NCBI GenBank assembly: GCA_003140115.1
Contig: PLIQ01000136.1
Coordinates: 1-11,975 of the forward strand
Direction: 5' to 3'
Origin: Actinomycetota bacterium
Lineage (GTDB): Bacteria; Actinomycetota; Actinomycetes; Streptosporangiales; Streptosporangiaceae
Length of the DNA stretch: 11,975 bases
Part shown: piece by piece, positions 6,978 through 11,975 of the stretch
How the letters are laid out: every line of letters begins with the position of its first letter
Position numbering within the stretch: the first letter of the stretch is position 1
Notes under the pieces: generated by a model
The model's database searches: none
The model's input: the letters and a program-made list of their open reading frames with translations, nothing else
Told to the model about the DNA's origin: nothing
Translations under genes and position numbers: made by a program

Positions 6978-7286
6978 CGAACTCTTGCTCAAGCGCGGAT
7001 CGCTGGTTGGTGCCCAGCCCGCGCACTCGGCGCGATTCCGCGATACCGAGCCTTTCCATGATCTGCTTCGCCCTGCACCTTGCCCACTCCGGGCAGAGGA
7101 CTCAAGCAGAGCCGAGACCTTCATCTTGCCAATCACGTCATCAGTCCCGCCTTCTTTGATGACATCAGACAAGGTCGTAGCTCCGCGCTTGAGACGGTTC
7201 TTCACCTCGGCGCGTTCTTTGCGTGCGCGGGCAGCCTTCTCCAGTGCCGCCGCACGTTCTTCAGGAGTGAGGGGAGGAAGAGCCAC
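6964..7286 (-). pseudogene. mihF: Actinobacterial integration host factor MIHF, with two 1-base insertions
   Basis: MIHF is a small nucleoid-associated, helix-two-turn-helix-type DNA-binding protein found in Actinobacteria and essential in mycobacteria. From GTG 7286 (GAGGTG about 8 bases upstream) the frame gives [20 protein letters not shown] and [20 protein letters not shown] up to SALLES (residue 63). The frame is then lost at about 7095-7100; the next frame gives LPGVGKV, lost again at about 7071-7076, and the third gives [19 protein letters not shown] to EQEFGADI and a TGA at 6964. Removing one base at each point yields 106 residues, normal for the family, covering the DNA-binding segment. 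The two changes leave the first part in the gmk frame. Given the essential role in relatives, sequencing error is a serious alternative to true decay or fusion. First gene of the gmk-rpoZ-coaBC-metK operon. Confidence 0.85.
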
Positions 7287-7400
7287 TCGGGGTCACCTCG
7301 GGTTTCGTTGGAAAAAAGGTTTGTCGGGAGGGGAAACTAGCCAATCATGTCCCTTTCGGCAACGCAAACCTCCGTTTACGTCATCACAAATTTAAATATA

Positions 7401-7434
7401 TTACTGACAGTAAGCGATTTATTACTGAGAGTCA
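7401..7434. repeat. Two imperfect palindromes spaced 21 bp upstream of mihF
   Basis: TTACTGACAGTAA (7401-7413) is a perfect 6-bp inverted repeat about one base; TTACTGAGAGTCA (7422-7434) is a near copy in the same orientation, 21 bases on, two helical turns. They lie in AT-rich DNA about 115-150 bases upstream of the mihF start. The layout suits an operator for a dimeric regulator bound twice on one face, but no regulator can be named. Confidence 0.45.
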
Positions 7435-7680
7435 TCAACACCCCGGTCTGAGCCTCGCCTGGGGGTCCCACCGGGCGATATTCCGTGGTCAAGATGCAAG
7501 GAACCAGGGTATGCCATCGGCGTGCGGCCGGTTGACCACCCTCCCGGCGCGTCGTGGATTCGTCACATATATCCGCGCCCCGCCGGAGCGCCGCCGACGT
7601 TATTCCGGTCAGCCGAGGCGACCTGTTTCCCCGGCGGTCTTCACCTTGACTCACGACGGCTTGTCTCGCTTCGATCCCGA

Positions 7681-7709
7681 ATTATTACCATTTGAGATGA
7701 CGTAGTGAA
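7681..7709 (-). promoter_or_regulatory. Candidate promoter of the mihF-gmk-rpoZ-coaBC-metK operon
   Basis: On the minus strand TTCACT (7709-7704) precedes a TAATAAT tract (7687-7681) with a 16-17 base spacer; the -10 is AT-rich in otherwise GC-rich DNA. It would give a leader of nearly 400 bases before mihF, so a second promoter closer to mihF, in the AT-rich 7390-7420 segment, is also possible. Weak call from consensus only. Confidence 0.25.
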
Positions 7710-7763
7710 CCTAGGTACCTACGAGACTCAAGCTACCCTTGAGGTCATATAGGCGCTTTGACC
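7701..7763. repeat. Cluster of short inverted repeats
   Basis: Four inverted repeats fall within 63 bases: CGTAG/CTACG (7701-7705 and 7719-7723), the perfect palindrome TAGGTACCTA (7712-7721), CTCAAG/CTTGAG with a 5-base loop (7727-7743), and GGTCA-N11-TGACC (7743-7763). They sit next to the candidate -35 box. They could be operators or RNA hairpins of the leader or read-through from pyrF. Confidence 0.4.
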
Positions 7764-7831
7764 CTGTTTAGCCCCAACTGGACCCTCTCGAGCTTGCTGA
7801 CATCATACTCGCTCTGTAAGCTGAACGTCAC

Positions 7832-7854
7832 CCCAGGTCACCCGGCGCCCTGGG
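7832..7854 (-). terminator. Weak candidate terminator after pyrF
   Basis: CCCAGG / CCTGGG stem of 6 bp around an 11-base loop, about 40 bases after the pyrF stop codon. There is no T run, and the stem is short, so it may be only a partial terminator or chance. Confidence 0.25.
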
Positions 7855-7894
7855 CGGAAGTATTCCGGCGACGGTTCCGTTGGCGTGCCCGGGT

Positions 7895-8608
7895 TCAGGC
7901 CGGGTCACGGGCGACACTGATCCGCCGGAGCGACGCCGCGATGGCGGCCGCGGCCGCTCCCGGATCCGGCGCCCTGGTGATCGGCCGGCCGATCACCAGC
8001 AGGTCCGCACCGGCCAGCAGGGCCTCCTCCGGCGTCGCCACCCGCGCCTGATCGTCGGCCTGGGTACCGGCCGGCCGTACCCCGGGCGTGATGAGCGTCA
8101 CATCCGGGCCGACCTCGGACCGGACGGCGGAGACCTCGCGCGGCGAGCAGACCAGGCCCTGCGCGCCCGCCGCCACCGAGAGGGTAGCCAGCCGCAGTAC
8201 CGCGTCCGGCACCGATCCGGTCATCCCGATCCGGCCCAGGTCATCGTCGCTCAGCGAGGTCAGCACGGTAACGGCCGCGACCATCGTGCCCGGCGTGGCC
8301 TCGACCGCCGCGCGGATGACGTCGGCACCGCCGACCGCGTGCACGGTCAGTATGTCGGGCCGCAGCCGGGCCACCGCCCGCGCCGCCCCGGCCACCGTGG
8401 CCGGGATGTCATGCAGCTTCAGGTCGAGAAACACCGAGACCCGGCTGGCGCCTCGTACCGTCGCCACGACCTGCGGCCCGTAGCGCAGGTAGAGCTCCAA
8501 GCCGACCTTGATCGTGCTCACGTGCGGCGTCACGAGCGCCGCCCACCGCGCAGCCGTCTCCAGGTCGGGGGCGTCGAGCGCGACGGCCACCGGCGCCGGA
8601 TTGCTCAC
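7895..8608 (-). CDS. pyrF: Orotidine 5'-phosphate decarboxylase
   Basis: The last step of UMP synthesis: decarboxylation of orotidine 5'-phosphate. The 237-residue TIM-barrel protein has VALDAPD (8-14, D12), the substrate lysine region TIKVGLELY (32-40), the catalytic FLDLKLHDIP (D62, K64, D67), TVHAVGG (88-94), and the C-terminal LITPGVRPAGTQADDQARV and LLVIGRPIT phosphate-binding segments. The length and the ITPG(I/V)R...DDQ.R pattern are those of the type 1 (E. coli/Bacillus-like) group rather than the longer type known from Mycobacterium and Streptomyces. I chose GTG 8608 with AAGGAG 5 bases upstream; a GTG at 8614 is in frame. It is last in carB-pyrK-pyrD-pyrF, 61 bases after pyrD. Confidence 0.95.
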   Translation of the reverse strand: MSNPAPVAVALDAPDLETAARWAALVTPHVSTIKVGLELYLRYGPQVVATVRGASRVSVFLDLKLHDIPATVAGAARAVARLRPDILTVHAVGGADVIRAAVEATPGTMVAAVTVLTSLSDDDLGRIGMTGSVPDAVLRLATLSVAAGAQGLVCSPREVSAVRSEVGPDVTLITPGVRPAGTQADDQARVATPEEALLAGADLLVIGRPITRAPDPGAAAAAIAASLRRISVARDPA

Positions 8609-8669
8609 GGTCACTCCTTCCACTCTCCGCTCAGGTCTTATCACGTATTGTTGCGTACCTGGCTGCCGA

Positions 8670-9632
8670 CTAGGACCGCCTGGCCAGTCCGCGGGCGGCT
8701 CGGCCATGACCCCCGTGGGCCTGCCCGATGACATCGGCGACCTGATCCGCGCCAATGGCCGCCAGCTCCTCTTCCAGTTCCCGCACGACGCGCCAGCACG
8801 CCGACGGATCATGCATGATCGCGGTGCCCACCCCGACCAGGGAAGCGCCCGCGAGCAGCAGCTCCAGCGCGTCCCGGCCGGTACGCACGCCGCCGGTGCC
8901 GATGATCGGCACGTCGGGAAACGCCTCGGCGACCTGCCACACGCACCGCACCGCGACCGGCCGGACGGCAGGCCCGGACAGGCCGCCGTACGCTCCGGCC
9001 AGAGCCGGACGCATGGTCGCGGGATCGATGGCCATGCCGAGCACCACGTTGATCAGCGAGAGCCCGGCCGCGCCAGCCGCGACGCAGGCGCCGGCCACCG
9101 CCACGATGTCGGTCACGTCCGGCGATAGCTTCGCGAACGCCGGTATGTCGTACCGGAGGCTGGCGCGCACCGCCGCGACGACGGACCCGGCGGTCGCGGG
9201 GTCCAGAGCGAACAGGCGCCCGGCGTCTTCGGCGTTCGGGCACGAGAGGTTGATCTCCACCGCGGACACGCCCGCCGCGTCGGACAGCCGGGCCGCCAGC
9301 ACGCCGTACTCGCGGACGGTCTGGCCCGCGATCGAGACCACGACCCGCGCGCCGTGAGACAGCAGCCACGGCAGGTCGCGCTGCAGGAACGCGTCGATGC
9401 CCGGACCCTGCAGGCCCACGGAGTTCAGCAGCCCGCTGGGCGTCTCGACCAGCCGGGGCGCGGGGTTGCCGGTCCGCGGCTCGGTCATGATCGACTTGCT
9501 GATGATCGCCCCGACGCGGGCGACGTCGATGAACTGGGCTAGCTCGCGGCCCGCGCCCGCGCAGCCCGCCGCGGCCAGCACCGGATTGGGCAGCTCGAGC
9601 GGTCCCAGCCGGGCCCGCATGTCAGCCGGCAT
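8670..9632 (-). CDS. pyrD: Dihydroorotate dehydrogenase, class 1B catalytic subunit
   Basis: Oxidises dihydroorotate to orotate using FMN; in class 1B enzymes electrons pass to NAD+ through the PyrK subunit encoded just upstream. The 320-residue barrel protein shows ELPNPVLAAAGCAG (13-26), ISKSIM (44-49), LLNSVGLQGPGID (68-80), the class 1 active-site loop EINLSCPNAED with the catalytic cysteine C131, AFAKLSPDVTDI (165-176) and the FMN phosphate site IIGTGGVRTGRDALE (243-257). I chose ATG 9632 (MPADMRARLG), since GAGG lies close upstream and orthologues carry a similar N-terminus; ATG 9620, one base after the pyrK stop, is the alternative. The chosen start overlaps pyrK by 11 bases, supporting stoichiometric coupled translation of the two subunits. 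Confidence 0.95.
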   Translation of the reverse strand: MPADMRARLGPLELPNPVLAAAGCAGAGRELAQFIDVARVGAIISKSIMTEPRTGNPAPRLVETPSGLLNSVGLQGPGIDAFLQRDLPWLLSHGARVVVSIAGQTVREYGVLAARLSDAAGVSAVEINLSCPNAEDAGRLFALDPATAGSVVAAVRASLRYDIPAFAKLSPDVTDIVAVAGACVAAGAAGLSLINVVLGMAIDPATMRPALAGAYGGLSGPAVRPVAVRCVWQVAEAFPDVPIIGTGGVRTGRDALELLLAGASLVGVGTAIMHDPSACWRVVRELEEELAAIGADQVADVIGQAHGGHGRAARGLARRS

Positions 9633-10512
9633 GCAGGTGCCCCTCGGCCTTGGGCTTCCAGCCCGGCGCGCCGAGCGCGTCGAACGGGATCGTGCCCACG
9701 TCATCCCAGCGGACCAGGTCGGCGCGGAAGATCGGGCCGTCGACGCACGCGCGCACGATCCGGGTGATCCCGTCGGTCCCGGTCACGGGCAGCACGCAAC
9801 CCATGCAGACCCCGATCCCGCAGGCCATGGGCACGTCCACCGAGGCCTGCACCGGGATCGCGTACCGGGCGGCGAGCGCGGTCACGTCGCGCAGCACGGG
9901 CACCGGCGCGCTGGCGTAGATCACCTCCGTGCGCGCCTCGCGGATGACCTGCTCCAACATGGCGGTGACCGGGCCGCGGGCGCCGAGCGAGCCGTCGATG
10001 GTGGTGATCGTCGCGCTGCGCCCGGACCGGCGGGCGGTCAGCGCGCCGAAGACCCGATCCGCGCTCTGCGCGCCGAGCACGAAATCGACATCGCAGCCGC
10101 GCTCGGCCAGCTTGGCGGCGAGCGCGAACAACGGCGCGCTACCGTAGCCGACCCCGAGCAGCAGGCACCGGGACGGATTCTTCGGCACCGGGAACGGCCG
10201 GCCCAGCGGGCCCACGGCGTCCAGGGTGTCCCGGGCGCGCAGCGCGGCCAGCCACCGGGTGCCGGGCCCCAGCGCCTCGAACACGAACTCCACCGTGCCG
10301 CCGTGGTCGGGCCGGACGTCGTGCACGACGAACGCCCGCCGGCCGAGCATGGAGGTCTCCGGGCCGCCGACGGCGACCGTGACGAACTGGCCAGGCCGGA
10401 ACCTGGTCGCGATGGCCGGGGCGACCAAGGTCAGCGCGTGATAGGCATCGACACGCCGCAGGGTCAGCACGGTAGCCCGGACCTGGACCGGCCCCGCGGC
10501 CGCCTCACTCAC
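9622..10512 (-). CDS. pyrK: Dihydroorotate dehydrogenase electron transfer subunit
   Basis: PyrK carries FAD and a [2Fe-2S] cluster and moves electrons from FMN in PyrD to NAD+. The 296-residue product has a ferredoxin-reductase-like FAD domain (RFRPGQFVTVAV about 37-48, GRRAFVVHDV about 57-66), a nucleotide-binding domain (RCLLLGVGYGSAPLFALA about 115-132), and the C-terminal cluster motif MACGIGVCMGCVLP...RACVDGP with C231, C236, C239 and C256, the normal PyrK spacing. I chose GTG 10512, preceded by GAGG at 6 bases; GTG 10524 overlaps the carB stop but lacks such a site. The start region lies within a 16-bp tandem duplication that also includes the carB stop. Its end overlaps the pyrD start. 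Confidence 0.95.
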   Translation of the reverse strand: MSEAAAGPVQVRATVLTLRRVDAYHALTLVAPAIATRFRPGQFVTVAVGGPETSMLGRRAFVVHDVRPDHGGTVEFVFEALGPGTRWLAALRARDTLDAVGPLGRPFPVPKNPSRCLLLGVGYGSAPLFALAAKLAERGCDVDFVLGAQSADRVFGALTARRSGRSATITTIDGSLGARGPVTAMLEQVIREARTEVIYASAPVPVLRDVTALAARYAIPVQASVDVPMACGIGVCMGCVLPVTGTDGITRIVRACVDGPIFRADLVRWDDVGTIPFDALGAPGWKPKAEGHLHAG

Positions 10513-10531
10513 GGGCTGCCTCACTCACGGG
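10500..10531. repeat. 16-bp tandem duplication at the carB-pyrK junction
   Basis: Two adjacent 16-base units match at 15 positions. On the minus strand they read CCCGTGAGTGAGGCAG and CCCGTGAGTGAGGCGG. The first contains the last codons and stop of carB, the second the preferred GTG start of pyrK; the GAGG of unit one serves as ribosome binding site for the GTG in unit two. Confidence 0.9.
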
Positions 10532-11975
10532 GCGCGCGCAGCAGCGCGGCGTGCTCCTGCAGCGAGCGCACGCCGATCTCGCCGCGGATGACGGCCTCGA
10601 TGCCCTGCACCGCGGCGGCCAGGCCGGCCACCGTGGTCACACAGGGGATGCCGCGGCGGACCGCGGCGGTGCGGATCTCGTAGCCGTCGAGTCGGGGGCC
10701 GGACTGCCCCGGACTGCCGAACGGCGTGTTCACGATCAGGTCGACCTCGCCAGCAAGAATCCGCGTCACCACGGTCGGCTCGCCGTCAGGCCCGGGGCCG
10801 TCGCCGTGCTTTCGCACGATCTTGGCACGAACCCCGTTACGGCGCAGCACCTCCGCCGTTCCGTCGGTGGCCCAGATCTCGAAACCCAGGTCGGCGAGGC
10901 GCTTGACCGGGAAGATCATCGACCGCTTGTCGCGGTTCGCGACCGACACGAACACCCGGCCTTTCACCGGCAGCGACCCGTACACCGCGGCCTGGGCTTT
11001 CGCATAGGCCGTGCCGAACATCGCGTCGATCCCCATCACCTCGCCGGTGGAGCGCATCTCCGGGCCGAGCACGGTGTCTACGCCCTGGCCGGCCGGATCG
11101 CGGAACCGCCCGAACGGCAGCACCGCCTCCTTGACCGCGACCGGCGCGTCCAGCGGCAGCTCGCCGCCGTCGCCGCTTTGCTCGAGCATCCCTTCGGCGC
11201 GCAGCTCGGCGATGGAGGCGCCCAGCATGATGCGCGCCGCCGCCTTGGCCAGCGGGACCGCGGTGGCCTTGGAGACGAACGGCACCGTACGCGACGCTCG
11301 CGGGTTGGCCTCGAGCACGTACAGCACCCCACCGGCCATCGCGTACTGCACGTTCAGCAGGCCGCACACGCCCACGCCGGAGGCAATGGCGGCGGTCGCC
11401 GCGCGGATCCGCGCGATGTCGCCGCGGCCGATGGTGATCGGCGGCAGCGCGCAGGCCGAATCGCCGGAATGGATGCCGGCCTCCTCGATGTGCTCCATCA
11501 CGCCGCCGAGGTAGAGCTCGGATCCGTCGTACAGGGCGTCGACGTCGATCTCGATCGCGTCGTCGAGGAACCTGTCGATCAGCACCGGGTGGCCGGGGCT
11601 CACCTGGGTGGCTTTTGACACGTACGAGCGCAACGTGGCGTCGTCGTAGACGATCTCCATGCCGCGCCCGCCCAGCACGTACGAGGGACGGACCAGCACC
11701 GGGTAGCCGATCTCGTGGGCGATCGTGACCGCTTGGCCCTCGGTGGTCGCGGTCCCGTACCTGGGCGCGGTCAGCCCGGCTTCCTCCAGCACGCGAGCGA
11801 ACGCACCGCGGTCCTCGGCCAGGTGGATGGCCTGGGGCGAGGTGCCCACCATCGGGACGCGGGCGGCTTCGAGCGCCCGGGCCAGGCCTAGCGGGGTCTG
11901 TCCGCCGAGCTGCACGATCACGCCCTGGACCGTTCCCGTGGCCTGCTCCGCACGGACCACTTCCAGGACGTCTTC
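10521..11975 (-). CDS. carB: Carbamoyl-phosphate synthase large subunit, C-terminal half (5' end beyond the window)
   Basis: CarB makes carbamoyl phosphate from ammonia (delivered by CarA), bicarbonate and two ATP, feeding pyrimidine and arginine synthesis. The 484 visible residues correspond to the second half of the about 1,100-residue protein. They begin in the linker [11 protein letters not shown] and [18 protein letters not shown], then the second ATP-grasp (carbamate kinase) domain with [50 protein letters not shown], the metal-binding [15 protein letters not shown] and [15 protein letters not shown]. The last about 130 residues (from [13 protein letters not shown]) are the MGS-like allosteric domain, which in enteric enzymes senses UMP and ornithine. 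The TGA at 10521 lies next to pyrK. The frame is open to the right edge; carA should lie beyond it. Confidence 0.97.
   Translation of the reverse strand, partial: EDVLEVVRAEQATGTVQGVIVQLGGQTPLGLARALEAARVPMVGTSPQAIHLAEDRGAFARVLEEAGLTAPRYGTATTEGQAVTIAHEIGYPVLVRPSYVLGGRGMEIVYDDATLRSYVSKATQVSPGHPVLIDRFLDDAIEIDVDALYDGSELYLGGVMEHIEEAGIHSGDSACALPPITIGRGDIARIRAATAAIASGVGVCGLLNVQYAMAGGVLYVLEANPRASRTVPFVSKATAVPLAKAAARIMLGASIAELRAEGMLEQSGDGGELPLDAPVAVKEAVLPFGRFRDPAGQGVDTVLGPEMRSTGEVMGIDAMFGTAYAKAQAAVYGSLPVKGRVFVSVANRDKRSMIFPVKRLADLGFEIWATDGTAEVLRRNGVRAKIVRKHGDGPGPDGEPTVVTRILAGEVDLIVNTPFGSPGQSGPRLDGYEIRTAAVRRGIPCVTTVAGLAAAVQGIEAVIRGEIGVRSLQEHAALLRAPRE

Larger units (their letters stand above)
7287..7894. 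other. 608-base pyrF-mihF intergenic region
   Basis: I see no gene here. It is lower in GC than its surroundings, especially 7380-7440 and 7675-7760. It holds a candidate terminator for the pyr operon at its pyrF end, a cluster of inverted repeats near 7701-7763, a candidate minus-strand promoter at 7681-7709, a pair of imperfect palindromes at 7401-7434, and the mihF ribosome binding site just before 7286. A 92-codon minus-strand frame at 7376-7654 has an unconvincing composition. The stretch 7435-7670 shows no motif I can name. Confidence 0.6.

Noticed and set aside
7376..7654. 92-codon minus-strand ORF in the pyrF-mihF gap
   Set aside because: Arginine-rich start and an AT-rich tail, no ribosome binding site, no family resemblance, and it runs through the repeat pair at 7401-7434.
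9397..10683. 428-codon plus-strand ORF across pyrD, pyrK and carB
   Set aside because: Opposite strand of three clear enzymes, low-complexity composition; a GC-skewed mirror frame.
1..11975. CRISPR array, tRNA or rRNA genes, SAM riboswitch before metK
   Set aside because: No regularly spaced repeats, no tRNA or rRNA signatures noticed, and the 107-base metK leader lacks the conserved core expected of a SAM riboswitch.

Overview
The window comes from a high-GC actinobacterium. Almost every gene lies on the minus strand, GTG starts are common, and the order carB-pyrK-pyrD-pyrF-mihF-gmk-rpoZ-coaBC-metK-(insertion)-priA is the conserved actinobacterial pyrimidine / nucleotide / coenzyme block. 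mihF is an Actinobacteria-specific gene. I cannot name the genus; the short, type 1-like PyrF argues against the Mycobacterium and Streptomyces forms as I remember them.

Reading the minus strand from the right edge: the 3' half of carB (10521-11975, cut by the window), pyrK, pyrD and pyrF form a tight de novo UMP operon with overlapping or nearly touching genes. A 608-base gap (7287-7894) follows, rich in small inverted and direct repeats, and probably holds the promoter of the next operon. That operon is mihF, gmk, rpoZ, coaBC and metK: nucleoid protein, GDP synthesis, RNA polymerase omega, coenzyme A synthesis and S-adenosylmethionine synthesis. It ends at a strong hairpin at 3495-3522.

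Between metK and priA, usually close neighbours, lies about 2.5 kb of accessory DNA: a frameshifted SAM-dependent methyltransferase gene (2626-3436), a small unrecognised ORF coupled to it (2387-2626), and on the plus strand a TnpB-only IS200/IS605-group element (tnpB 1113-2348) with an intact RuvC triad and right-end hairpins. Its left side lies directly against the priA ribosome binding site. The window ends inside priA (1-975), whose product lacks the helicase Walker motifs, as known for actinobacterial PriA.

Points most worth a second look: mihF carries two apparent 1-base insertions within about 30 bases, so the DNA as given encodes one uninterrupted ORF joining the MIHF N-terminus to Gmk; a third 1-base insertion sits in the methyltransferase motif I; a 16-bp tandem duplication spans the carB stop and pyrK start; CoaB has Thr where the nucleotide-binding loop normally has Lys; and the TnpB element probably encodes an omega (re)RNA over its 3' end. 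I found no complete novel defence or biosynthetic system and no CRISPR array or tRNA/rRNA gene.
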